Assembly: GCF_001620055.1 (NCBI RefSeq)
Contig: NZ_LQGY01000033.1
Location: 1-52,644, forward strand
DNA length: 52,644 nucleotides
Reading direction: 5' to 3'
Origin: Agromyces sp. NDB4Y10
GTDB taxonomy: Bacteria; Actinomycetota; Actinomycetes; Actinomycetales; Microbacteriaceae
The notes under the pieces were generated by a model that did no database searches, was not told the DNA's origin, and saw only the letters and a program-made list of their open reading frames with translations. Both the position numbers and the translations under genes were made by a program. Each line of letters begins with the position of its first letter. Positions within the stretch are counted from its first letter, which is position 1. Positions 7,392 through 15,544 of the stretch are shown here, piece by piece.

Positions 7392-8828
7392 TCAGCGGCG
7401 CACGGGGTGGTTCGAGCGGATGACGCCCGTGGGGTCGATCGCCGCCTTGAGCGCCCGCAGCCGTGCGAGTCGTCCGTCGTCGCCGAAGAAGCGCTCACCG
7501 GCGGCGGGACGCTCGGTGAAGTTGAGGTACTCCTCGGCGGCACGCCACGGCTCGATGCGGGCGAGCAGGCGTCCGAGCGATGCGACGACCGCGTCGATCG
7601 TGTCGGGTGCGGCGATGCCGACGCCGAACACGAGGTAGCGCCCCTCGAACCCGGCGATCGCACCGGGGGCGGGCAGGTCCCGTTCGGCGGCGAGCTCGAC
7701 GGCCGCGGACGGGTCGAACGCTCCCCCGAGGTGGCGGATCTCGGCCGACAGCAGCGCCGTGTCCGACTCGGGTCCGACCGCGGCGATGAACGCGCGCACG
7801 GCCTCGGCGGGCAGGTCCTTGAGCATCATGGCGTCGCCGTGGCCGGGGGTCGGTCCGGGCGGGTCCATGTGCAGCTGCAGCAGCTCGGCCGGGGCCTGCG
7901 GGTGGATCGTGTCGATCTCGGGCGCGAGCGCGCGCAGCGGCGCGAGCAGGCGGTCGGCGACCTCGGGCGTCTCCTGCACGACGGCTTCGATGAGCGCGAA
8001 CGAGCGGCCGGAGAGGAACGGCGGCAGCTCGGGCATGATCGGGAAGCGCAGCACCCGCCCGACCGACGTGACGGTGTCGGGCACCGACGCGGTCCACTCG
8101 GCCCAGGTCTCGAGGACCTCGCCGGCGCGGTCGATCGGGAAGAACAGCGCCCCGGCGATGACCTGCTCGATCGCGAACAGGCCGAACTCGAGGGCGGTGA
8201 CGACGCCGAAGTCGCCGCCGCCGCCGCGGACCGCCCAGAACAGCTCGGGGTCGTGCTCGGCGTCGACGCGGCGGAACTCGCCGTCGGCGGTGACGAGCTC
8301 GACCGCGACGACGTGGTTGGCCGCGAGCCCGTGGGCGCGTCCGAGGAACGAGACGCCCCCGCCCAGCGTGTACCCGACGACGCCGACGTCGTGCGACGAT
8401 CCGGCGAGCGCGGTGAGTCCGTGCGGCGCGGTGGCGGCGACCACGTCGCCCCAGAGCGCGCCGGGCTCGACGCGGGCGATGCGCTGGTTGGGGCGCACCT
8501 CCACGCCGCGGAGCTCGTGGGTGCGGAGCAGGATCGCGTCGGCGAGCCCGTGGCCGTCGACGAGCGGTGCGGCGTTGTGGCCGGTGGCCTGCGGGGCGAC
8601 GGCGAGTCCGAGGTCGCGTGCGGCGCGCACGGTGGTGGCGATGTCGGCGACGGATGCCGCGACCACGACGGCCGCGGGCCGCTGGTCGACGGCGAGGTTC
8701 CAGGCCGCGCGGACGGCGTCCCAGTCGGCGTCTCCGGGCAGGTGGAGCCGACCGTCGAGCCGCTCGTCGAGCATGGCGAACGCCTCGCGCAGCGAGAGCG
8801 CGACGGTGTCGAAGGCAAGGGAGTTCAC
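7392..8828 (-). CDS. FAD-binding (PCMH/BBE-type) oxidoreductase
   Basis: A 478-residue vanillyl-alcohol-oxidase-superfamily flavoprotein. An N-terminal PCMH FAD domain is followed by a substrate domain and the C-terminal BBE-like motif EEYLNFTERP. The GTG start at 8828 has AAGGA upstream. The histidine of ATGHNAAP is the usual site of covalent 8-alpha-histidyl FAD. The second covalent site of berberine-bridge enzymes, a Cys in the GxC..VGVxG loop, is absent: the sequence reads GSSHDVGVVGYTLGGG. FAD is therefore predicted to be singly attached. Substrates in this family range from sugars to alkaloids; here none can be named. It diverges from the next flavoprotein gene. Confidence 0.88.
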   Translation of the reverse strand: MNSLAFDTVALSLREAFAMLDERLDGRLHLPGDADWDAVRAAWNLAVDQRPAAVVVAASVADIATTVRAARDLGLAVAPQATGHNAAPLVDGHGLADAILLRTHELRGVEVRPNQRIARVEPGALWGDVVAATAPHGLTALAGSSHDVGVVGYTLGGGVSFLGRAHGLAANHVVAVELVTADGEFRRVDAEHDPELFWAVRGGGGDFGVVTALEFGLFAIEQVIAGALFFPIDRAGEVLETWAEWTASVPDTVTSVGRVLRFPIMPELPPFLSGRSFALIEAVVQETPEVADRLLAPLRALAPEIDTIHPQAPAELLQLHMDPPGPTPGHGDAMMLKDLPAEAVRAFIAAVGPESDTALLSAEIRHLGGAFDPSAAVELAAERDLPAPGAIAGFEGRYLVFGVGIAAPDTIDAVVASLGRLLARIEPWRAAEEYLNFTERPAAGERFFGDDGRLARLRALKAAIDPTGVIRSNHPVRR

Positions 8829-9053
8829 GGGTGGTTCCTTTCAGGTGCGTGGGTCGCGGGCCGGGCCGAGGTAGGGCGCTTGCTCCGACGGCCGCCCGGG
8901 TTGCCGGGGGCGCTCACGACGGGTTCCATCCAATGACGTGCGGGGCGCCCGGGACAGAGGGTCATCCCCCGGATCGGCTCAGGGTTATCCCGTGCTTCCG
9001 GTCGCGGTTCGCCGTCCGGAATACCCGCGCGACCGGCCCGGTTGGGGAGAGGG

Positions 9054-10103
9054 ATGCTGCTCACACCCCGTCTCTCAGTGCTCGACCTCGTGCCCGTGCG
9101 GAGCGGCCAGACGTCGGCCGATGCCGTCGCGGCATCCGTCGCCCTCGCCCAGGTCGCCGACCGCCTCGGCTTCACCCGCTACTGGTTCGCCGAGCACCAC
9201 AACATGCCCGCGGTGGCCTCGACGACGCCGCCCGTGCTCATCGCCGCGACGGCCGCGCGCACGGAGCGGATCCGCGTGGGGTCGGGCGGCGTGATGCTGC
9301 CGAACCACGCGCCGCTCGTGGTGGCCGAGCAGTTCGCCGCGCTCGAGGCGCTCGCGCCGGGGCGCATCGACCTCGGCATCGGGCGCGCGCCCGGCAGTGA
9401 CCCGGTGATCACGCAACTGCTGCGCATCTCTGGGCCGACGGCCGATGTCGACCGCTTCCCCGACCATGTCGCCGACATCCTGAGCCTGCTCTCGCCCGAC
9501 GGGGCGACGCTGCGGCTGACGAGCGGGCGCGAGTACCCGATCCAGGCCACCCCCGCGGCGACCGCGGTGCCCGAGCTGTGGCTGCTCGGCAGCTCCGACT
9601 ACTCGGCGCGGCTCGCGGCCGAGCTGGGGCTGCCGTACGTGTTCGCGAACCACTTCTCGGGCGAGGGGCTCGAGCGGGCCCTCGAGCTGTATCGCTCCGA
9701 GTACCGGCCGAGCGAGCGGCATCCGTCGCCGCAGACGATCCTGACGCTGAACGCGGTGGTCGCCGACACCGCCGACGAGGCCGAGCAGCTCGCGCTCCCC
9801 CAGCTGCGCTCGATGGCGCGGCTGCGCCTCAACCGGCCCATGCGCCCGCTCGAGACCGTCGACGAGGCACTCGCGGCGCCGCGCGACTCGGACGCCGACG
9901 AGGTCATCGCGCGCATGCGACCCCGCTGGGTCGTGGCCGACGCGGATGCCGCGGCATCCGCTGTGCGCACCCTCGCCGAACGCCACGGCGTCGACGAGGT
10001 CATGATCGCGCCGGTCGCGGGCGCACGGGCCGACGAGCCGGCGGATGCCGCATCCGGCCGCGCCCGCACGCTCGAGCTGCTCGCCGCCGGCCTCGCCCCC
10101 TGA
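9054..10103 (+). CDS. LLM-class flavin-dependent oxidoreductase (MsnO8-like)
   Basis: A 349-residue luciferase-like monooxygenase. The ATG at 9054 directly follows GGGGAGAGGG, which I take as the ribosome site; a TTG twelve bases earlier is less likely. LSVLDLVPVRSGQT at the N-terminus and YWFAEHHNMPAVASTTPPVL are typical of the TIGR03558 subgroup, which is thought to use FMN rather than F420. The C-terminal part carries Ala-rich stretches encoded by the GATGCCGCGGCATCC words common in this genome. It shares a 225-bp divergent control region with the FAD oxidoreductase and converges on the glucosidase with only 9 bases between. Confidence 0.87.
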   Translation: MLLTPRLSVLDLVPVRSGQTSADAVAASVALAQVADRLGFTRYWFAEHHNMPAVASTTPPVLIAATAARTERIRVGSGGVMLPNHAPLVVAEQFAALEALAPGRIDLGIGRAPGSDPVITQLLRISGPTADVDRFPDHVADILSLLSPDGATLRLTSGREYPIQATPAATAVPELWLLGSSDYSARLAAELGLPYVFANHFSGEGLERALELYRSEYRPSERHPSPQTILTLNAVVADTADEAEQLALPQLRSMARLRLNRPMRPLETVDEALAAPRDSDADEVIARMRPRWVVADADAAASAVRTLAERHGVDEVMIAPVAGARADEPADAASGRARTLELLAAGLAP

Positions 10104-10112
10104 GGCGACGCG

Positions 10113-11849
10113 TCAGGCGCCGGCGGCGTAGACGCGGGCCTCCCACGGCGCCAGCGACGCGTCGAACGGGGCCGGCGAGTCCGGGATCGTGTTGGTCAGG
10201 ATCGGCACGTCGCCCGGCTCCCCCGCGCCCGTCCCCCAGCGCGCCGCGACCTCGTCGGGGAACACCGGGTCGTGCTCGGCCGACGTCAGGTTCACGACGA
10301 CGAGCAGCCGTTCGGCCCCGTGCACGCGCTCGTAGGCGAGGATCGCCGGGTGCCCGGCATCCGCTCGCTCGAACGAGCCGTGGGCGACCACCGGCCGCTC
10401 GTGCCGGAGCGCGATGAGCTGCCGGTAGTACTCGAACACCGAGCCCGGGTCGCCGAGCTGCGCGGCGGCGTTGATGCGGTCGTGGTTGGGATTGACGGCG
10501 AGCCACGGCGTGCCCGACGTGAAGCCCGCGTTGGTCGTCGCATCCCACTGCATCGGGGTGCGCGCGTGGTCGCGGCTCATGAGGCTGAGACCGTACAGCG
10601 CGTCGGCGACCGCCGTGCCGCTCGCGACCTCCTCGGCGTACGCGTTCAGCGACTCGACGTCGCGGTAGTCGTCGATCACCGAGAACGGCGCGTTCGTCAT
10701 GCCGAGCTCCTGGCCCTGGTAGACGTACGGCGTGCCGCGCATGAGGTGCAGCATCGTCGCGAGCGCGGTCGCCGAGGCGTACCAGTGCTCGTCGGCGTCG
10801 CCGAATCGGCTGACCGACCGTGCCTGGTCGTGGTTCTCGAGGTAGAGGCTGTTCCAGCCGACGTCGTGCAGGCCCTCCTGCCACTTGACGAGGGATGCCG
10901 CGAGCTCGCCGGGCTCGAGCGGCCGGGGCCGGAACTTGCTGATGCCGTGGTCGAGCCCGACGTGCTCGAACTGGAACACCATGTCGACCTCCCGGCGGCC
11001 CGGGTCGGTGAACAGGATCGCCTCGTCGAGCGTCACCCCCGGCGTCTCGCCGACCGTGATGAGCCCGTCGCGCCCGTCGAACACCTCGCGGTGCATCTCC
11101 TGCAGGAACTCGTGCAGGCGCGGGCCGTTGGTGTACGACGCCCCGCCGTCGCCGTACCGCTTGCCGTCCCGAACGGGCCCGTCGGGCAGTGACGGATGCT
11201 TCGAGATGAGGTTGATGACGTCCATCCGGAAGCCGTCGACGCCGCGGTCGAGCCACCAGCGCATCATCTCGTAGACGGCCTCCCGGACCTCCGGGTTCTC
11301 CCAGTTCAGGTCGGGCTGCTTCACGTCGAACAGGTGCAGGTAGTACTCGCCGGTCGCCTCGTCCCACTCCCACGTGGGACCGGAGAAGAACGACTCCCAG
11401 TTCGTCGGCTCCGCACCGGGGTCGCCGCCCTGCGTGCCCTCGCGCGGCGGGCGCCACCAGTACCAGTCGCGCTTGGGGTTGTCGCGGCTCGACCGCGACT
11501 CGACGAACCACGCGTGCTCGTCGGAGGTGTGGTTGACGACGAGGTCCATGACGAGCTTCATGCCCCGGGCGTGCATCGCCGCGAGGAGCTCGTCGAAGTC
11601 GGCGAGCGTGCCGAACGCGGGGTCGATGTCCTGGTAGTCGCTGATGTCGTACCCGTTGTCGGCGTGCGGCGACCGGTAGACGGGCGAGAGCCACACCACG
11701 TCGACGCCGAGGCGTTCGAGGTGGTCGAGCCGTTGCATGATGCCGCGGAGGTCGCCGACGCCGTCGCCGTCGGAGTCCTGGAAGCTGCGCGGGTACACCT
11801 GGTACACGACGGCCGACTTCCACCAGTCGGGTGCGATCTCGTTCCCCAT
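10113..11849 (-). CDS. GH13 alpha-glucosidase (oligo-1,6-glucosidase type)
   Basis: A 578-residue cytosolic GH13 enzyme that hydrolyses terminal alpha-glucosidic bonds of short oligosaccharides. The catalytic triad is present: nucleophile Asp210 (GFRMDVIN), acid/base Glu268 (ITVGETPG) and Asp341 (ENHDQAR); the first conserved region is LVVNH at 103-107. WWKSAVVYQVYPRSFQDSDGDGVGDLRGI at the start is typical of the subgroup with oligo-1,6-glucosidases, trehalulose synthases and broad alpha-glucosidases. No signal peptide is seen. AAGGA precedes the ATG. No sugar transporter or LacI regulator is adjacent, so the substrate is not indicated by context. Confidence 0.92.
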   Translation of the reverse strand: MGNEIAPDWWKSAVVYQVYPRSFQDSDGDGVGDLRGIMQRLDHLERLGVDVVWLSPVYRSPHADNGYDISDYQDIDPAFGTLADFDELLAAMHARGMKLVMDLVVNHTSDEHAWFVESRSSRDNPKRDWYWWRPPREGTQGGDPGAEPTNWESFFSGPTWEWDEATGEYYLHLFDVKQPDLNWENPEVREAVYEMMRWWLDRGVDGFRMDVINLISKHPSLPDGPVRDGKRYGDGGASYTNGPRLHEFLQEMHREVFDGRDGLITVGETPGVTLDEAILFTDPGRREVDMVFQFEHVGLDHGISKFRPRPLEPGELAASLVKWQEGLHDVGWNSLYLENHDQARSVSRFGDADEHWYASATALATMLHLMRGTPYVYQGQELGMTNAPFSVIDDYRDVESLNAYAEEVASGTAVADALYGLSLMSRDHARTPMQWDATTNAGFTSGTPWLAVNPNHDRINAAAQLGDPGSVFEYYRQLIALRHERPVVAHGSFERADAGHPAILAYERVHGAERLLVVVNLTSAEHDPVFPDEVAARWGTGAGEPGDVPILTNTIPDSPAPFDASLAPWEARVYAAGA

Positions 11850-11982
11850 GCCCCGATCCTTCCAGCCGGGCGCCCCGGCGTCACCCCGCAGTGCAGGACG
11901 TGCGGTGGAATGTCGGACGCGAACGCCGGGTCGCGTCCTGCAGATCGCGGAACGTCCTGCGAAGGCACCGCCCGGACATGAC

Positions 11983-12011
11983 GATGCCCCGGGCGCGGGG
12001 CCCGGGGCATC
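11983..12011. terminator. Perfect 12-bp hairpin downstream of the hexapeptide gene
   Basis: GATGCCCCGGGC at 11983-11994 pairs with GCCCGGGGCATC at 12000-12011 across a 5-base loop. It lies about 50 bases past the stop at 12063 of the leftward hexapeptide-repeat gene and upstream of the leftward glucosidase gene. There is no T run. The remainder of the 11850-12062 gap holds TGCAGGACG (11892-11900) and its inverse CGTCCTGCA (11934-11942), possibly an operator. Confidence 0.55.
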
Positions 12012-12062
12012 GGGTGGGTCGGGGTGCGGCGGTGCGGCGGTGGCGCGCCGCGCCGCGGCGGG

Positions 12063-12479
12063 TCAGGCCGCGAGGCCGAGCCGGCGCAGGTCGTCGCCCG
12101 ACGCGCGGTGCTCGCCGCCCTCGGCGACGTGCGCCTCGCGCGGGACCCGGGCGCCGTTCTGCACGCGCGCGTTCGCGCCGACGGCCGCGTACGGCCCGAC
12201 GACCGCGAAGCGTCCGACGACGGCGCCGCGTCCGACGTGCGCGTTCACGCCGATGGTCGCCTTCTCGGCGACGATCGCGTCCTGCTCGATCCAGGCGCCG
12301 TGCGAGATGACGGCTCCGCGCTGCACCTGCGCGCCCGGATCGACGTAGGCGGTCGGGTCGACGAACGCCGTCGGATCCACCTTCGCGGTCGTCGCGACGA
12401 GGCCACGACCGTTGACGTGCTTGCGGTAGCGACGCAGGATGCCGGCTTCGTCCTCGAACTCGACGTAGCTGATGCCCAC
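12063..12479 (-). CDS. Hexapeptide-repeat (left-handed beta-helix) protein
   Basis: A 138-residue protein. I place the start at GTG 12479 because GGAGGACAC immediately precedes it; upstream in-frame sequence does not look coding. After about 35 residues, imperfect hexapeptides follow (VDPTAFVDPTAYVDPGAQV and then rungs such as ATIGVNAHVGRGAVVGRFAVV), giving a left-handed beta-helix as in acyl- and acetyltransferases and gamma-carbonic anhydrases. No catalytic His cluster can be assigned with confidence, so the substrate is unknown. It is on the same strand as and downstream of the FKBP gene, but a strong hairpin separates them. Confidence 0.75.
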   Translation of the reverse strand: MGISYVEFEDEAGILRRYRKHVNGRGLVATTAKVDPTAFVDPTAYVDPGAQVQRGAVISHGAWIEQDAIVAEKATIGVNAHVGRGAVVGRFAVVGPYAAVGANARVQNGARVPREAHVAEGGEHRASGDDLRRLGLAA

Positions 12480-12635
12480 GTGTCCTCCAATCGCCGGAAC
12501 CGGGTCAGGTCGGGTCGGTCCCGGATACAGGTACAACATCACCCCTGACCGGGGCATTCCCAGCCTCGTGGCTGCACCTGAATACCCGCGGGGATATCGC
12601 TGTGGCGCACCTGCGAGCCGGGCCGCGAACGACGA

Positions 12636-12675
12636 CGCCCGCGGCATCCGCTGCGGTGAACGGATGCCGCGGGCG
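12636..12675 (-). terminator. 15-bp perfect hairpin after the FKBP gene
   Basis: CGCCCGCGGCATCCG at 12636-12650 pairs perfectly with CGGATGCCGCGGGCG at 12661-12675 around a 10-base loop, 22 bases past the stop of the leftward FKBP gene at 12698. It is built from the GGATGCCGC word that is common genome-wide. No T run follows, as is frequent in high-GC actinobacteria. Confidence 0.7.
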
Positions 12676-12697
12676 CGGCGTCGGGGCGGACGTCAGG

Positions 12698-13663
12698 TCA
12701 GTTGTCGCGGACCTCGAGGATGTCGACGACGAACACGAGCGTCTGCCCGCCGAGCCCGTTCGCGGACTCCTCCTCGCCGTAGCCGAGCGCCGGCGGGATG
12801 GTGACGATGAGCTTGCTGCCGACCTTCTGGCCGACGAGCGCGCCGCCGAAGCCGGGGATCACGTCGCCCGTGCCGAAGCGCGCCGGGTCGGGGTTGCCGA
12901 AGCTCTGGTCGAAGATCTCCTTCGTCGCCCAGTTGAGGCCCTGGTAGTGGAGCGAGACGACCTGGCCGGCCTCGACGGTGTCGCCGTCGCCCTCCTCGAG
13001 CACCTTGAGCTGGTAGTCGGCCGGCGGCTCGGTGTCGGGGATCGTCACGGTGGGCACGCCGTCGCCGTCGAACTCGACCTCGGGCACGTTCTCGGTCCAC
13101 TCGCTGGGGGTGGGCAGGTCCTCGGCCTCGACGACGTCCTGCACGTCGGTGACGATGACGAGCGTCTCGCCGGGCTCGACGCCGATCGACTCGTTGCCCT
13201 GCTCGCCGTAGACGGACGACGCGGGCGCGACGGTGACGACGCGGGATCCGATCGGCACGCAGTCGACGCCCGCGAGGAAGCCCTCGTAGAGCGAGCCGTC
13301 GCCGATGGTCAGCGACGTGGGCTGCGAGAAGACCTGGTCGCCGGTCGAGCCCTTGAAGGCGGTGACCACGACGGAGACCTCGTCGCCGGGGGCCGTGACG
13401 TCGCCGTCGCCCTCGATGTCGAGCGTGCGCTGGAGCTCCTCGGCCTCGAGGGGCGTCTCGAACGAGGCGGTGGCGGTGGCGCCGAACTCGCCGTCGACCT
13501 CGACGGCGTCGCTCTGCTCGCCCGCGTCGACCTCGAGGCACGCGGCGGCCTCTTCGGAGGCGGTGGGCTCGGGCTCGGCGGGGTCTCCGGCGCAACCGGT
13601 GAGGAGCAGGGCGGTCACGGAGGCGAGCGCGATGGGCGCACCTCGACGCAGGGCACGGTTCAT
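12698..13663 (-). CDS. FKBP-type peptidyl-prolyl isomerase lipoprotein
   Basis: A 321-residue exported lipoprotein: a short basic N-terminus, a hydrophobic stretch and the lipobox LLTGC, with the acylated Cys near residue 24, followed by an acidic linker. The C-terminal ~110 residues form a canonical FKBP domain (VSLHYQGLNWATKEIFDQSF and VIPGFGGALVGQKVGSKLIVTIPPALGYG). A second, degenerate FKBP-like segment precedes it (GSLYEGFLAGVDCVPIGSRVVTV), so the protein probably has two such folds, the first likely inactive. It should help proline-limited folding of secreted proteins outside the membrane. The start region has only a weak ribosome site. Confidence 0.9.
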   Translation of the reverse strand: MNRALRRGAPIALASVTALLLTGCAGDPAEPEPTASEEAAACLEVDAGEQSDAVEVDGEFGATATASFETPLEAEELQRTLDIEGDGDVTAPGDEVSVVVTAFKGSTGDQVFSQPTSLTIGDGSLYEGFLAGVDCVPIGSRVVTVAPASSVYGEQGNESIGVEPGETLVIVTDVQDVVEAEDLPTPSEWTENVPEVEFDGDGVPTVTIPDTEPPADYQLKVLEEGDGDTVEAGQVVSLHYQGLNWATKEIFDQSFGNPDPARFGTGDVIPGFGGALVGQKVGSKLIVTIPPALGYGEEESANGLGGQTLVFVVDILEVRDN

Positions 13664-13773
13664 GAGGGATTCTCGTTTCGATCGGGGAGCGAAGTCGCCC
13701 TCCAGTCTGCACGCAATCCGCTTTCCGTTTGCTGAGTCTTCACGGATCGGCCGGTGGGCACCACAATGTGCAC

Positions 13774-14592
13774 ATGGGGGATGTCAGGGCCGAGCCCGAT
13801 TTCATCACGTCGTTCCGGGGCGGATGGGAGGCGTTCGCCGAACTCGACGAGGTGATCTGGAACCCGATCTCGCGCGCGACGGTGCTCCGCTCCCAGCCCC
13901 GCTTCGACGAGCGCGTGCTCGACGCGTGCGCCGGCGACGGCGCGTCGGCCGTGCCGACGGCCGAACTCGTGGGGCCGGGCGGGGTGGTCGACGCGGTCGA
14001 CCTGGCCGAACCGCTGGTCGAGATCATGCGCGAGCGCGCGGGCGAGCGGATGCCGCAGCTGCGCCCCCAGGTGGGCGACGTCACGACGTGGCCGTACACG
14101 GGCTACGACCTCGTGCAGTGCGTGCTCGGCATCCTGTTCTTCGAGGATCCGGCGGCCGGCACGCGGCATCTCGTCGAGTGCGTGCGACCCGGCGGCCGCG
14201 CCGTGTTCACGGTGTGGGCGACCGGCGCGATGGACCGTATCGGCGAACTCCTGGCCGAGGCGCTGCCCACCGACGACGAGCGCGTGCCGAGCTTCGACGA
14301 CGCGCGCCGCGCCACCATCGTGGGCGCCGACACGGCCGGCAACTTCGCCCACTGGCTCACCGAGCGCGGCCTCGCCGACGTGCGCGCCGAGGTGGTGCCG
14401 CGCCACCTCGACCTCGATCCCGAGCTGGCCTGGCGCCTCGTGACCGGCACGGGCTTCCGGGCGTTCATCGGCGGACTCGACGACGAGACGCGCGAGGCGG
14501 TCCGCGAGCGCTACGTCGCGGGGCTGTCCCGCGGCTCCGCCACGGTGGACCTGACCACGCTCATCGCCGTCGGCCACCGACCTCCGGAGTGA
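13774..14592 (+). CDS. SAM-dependent class I methyltransferase
   Basis: A 272-residue methyltransferase with motif I as LDACAGDGA (residues 49-57), an acidic loop after strand 2 (VDAVDLAEPL), and motif IV/post region YDLVQCVLGILFFEDP then VRPGGRAVFTVWA. These define the Rossmann-like SAM fold; the acceptor substrate is unknown. I choose the ATG at 13774; CACAAT at 13762-13767 ends 6 bases before it and may be the -10 of a leaderless transcript. An alternative in-frame start lies 45 bases upstream. It diverges from the FKBP gene and converges on the rhodanese gene with a 6-base gap. Confidence 0.85.
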   Translation: MGDVRAEPDFITSFRGGWEAFAELDEVIWNPISRATVLRSQPRFDERVLDACAGDGASAVPTAELVGPGGVVDAVDLAEPLVEIMRERAGERMPQLRPQVGDVTTWPYTGYDLVQCVLGILFFEDPAAGTRHLVECVRPGGRAVFTVWATGAMDRIGELLAEALPTDDERVPSFDDARRATIVGADTAGNFAHWLTERGLADVRAEVVPRHLDLDPELAWRLVTGTGFRAFIGGLDDETREAVRERYVAGLSRGSATVDLTTLIAVGHRPPE

Positions 14593-14598
14593 CGGGCG

Positions 14599-15447
14599 TC
14601 AGTCGCCGCCCGGCTCGGGTCCGGTCGCGACCGGACGCTCGCGCACGTTCGACCACTGGCTGAACGATCCCGGGTAGAGGGCGGCGTCGAGGCCCGCGAC
14701 GGCGAGCGCGGCGACCTGGTGCGCCGCGTTCACCCCCGACCCGCAGTACACGGCGAGCGGATGCCGCCCGTCCGCGCCGAGCGCCGAGAACCGTTCCCGC
14801 AGCACCTCGGCGGGCAGGAACCGCCCGTCGGCGCCGAGGTTCCCGGTCGTCGGCGCGGACACCGCGCCGGGGATGTGCCCGGCGCGCGGGTCGATCGGCT
14901 CGACGTCGCCGCGGTACCGCTCGGCCGCGCGGGCGTCGAGCAGCACCCCCGCCTCGGCGGACGCGAGCGCGTCGGCCTCGTCGAGGTCGACGACGGGCAT
15001 CCCGCCGAAGCGGGCCGTCGCGTCGCCCGGCTCCGGCACGACGTCGCCGGTCTCGAGCGGCAGGCCGGCCTCGCGCCACGCGCCGAGGCCGCCGTCGAGC
15101 AGGCGCACGTCGCGCCATCCGGCGTGCCGCAGCAGCCACCACGCTCGGGCCGCCGACATGCCGCCCGCGTCGTCGACCGCCACGACCAGGTCGCCCCCGC
15201 GCAGGCCCCAGCGCCGCATGGCCTCCGTGAACGCGGCCTCGCCGGGCAACGGATGCCGCCCCTCGCCGGTCGCCGAGTGGTCGGCGAGCTCCGTGTCCAG
15301 GTCGACGTAGACGGCGCCCGGGATATGCCCTGCGCGGTACGCGTCGCGTCCGTCGGGCTCGGCGAGGGTCCATCGCACGTCGAGCACGACCGTGCTGGGG
15401 TCGTCGAGCCGGGCGGCGAGTTCGGCGGCGTCGATGAGCACGTGCAT
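14599..15447 (-). CDS. Tandem-domain sulfurtransferase (rhodanese / 3-MST type)
   Basis: A 282-residue protein with two rhodanese domains, transferring sulfane sulfur to thiol acceptors or cyanide. The N-terminal domain (VVLDVRWTL, AGHIPGAVYVDLD) lacks the catalytic Cys, as is normal. The C-terminal domain has AVYCGSGVNA with catalytic Cys235. The active loop CGSGVNA resembles the CGSGVTA of mercaptopyruvate sulfurtransferases more than the CRKG type of thiosulfate enzymes. GAGGA precedes the ATG. It diverges from the Mrp operon across 97 bases. Confidence 0.9.
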   Translation of the reverse strand: MHVLIDAAELAARLDDPSTVVLDVRWTLAEPDGRDAYRAGHIPGAVYVDLDTELADHSATGEGRHPLPGEAAFTEAMRRWGLRGGDLVVAVDDAGGMSAARAWWLLRHAGWRDVRLLDGGLGAWREAGLPLETGDVVPEPGDATARFGGMPVVDLDEADALASAEAGVLLDARAAERYRGDVEPIDPRAGHIPGAVSAPTTGNLGADGRFLPAEVLRERFSALGADGRHPLAVYCGSGVNAAHQVAALAVAGLDAALYPGSFSQWSNVRERPVATGPEPGGD

Positions 15448-15500
15448 GCGGCCATCCTCGCAGTCCGGAGGGCTCCCGGCATCCGTTCACGTGCCCCCGA

Positions 15501-15506
15501 TAGAAT
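15501..15506 (+). promoter_or_regulatory. -10 element of the Mrp operon promoter
   Basis: TAGAAT lies 39 bases before the mrpA ATG and is the best -10 match in the short divergent region. A ribosome site GGGAGG (15535-15540) follows, so this transcript would have a leader. The -35 is not clear. Confidence 0.45.
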
Positions 15507-15544
15507 GACCGGACAGGAACGGTCGATGCGAAGCGGGAGGATGG

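Noticed and set aside
5934..8936. 1000-residue rightward ORF
   Set aside because: It is antisense to two recognised genes and has shadow-like composition.
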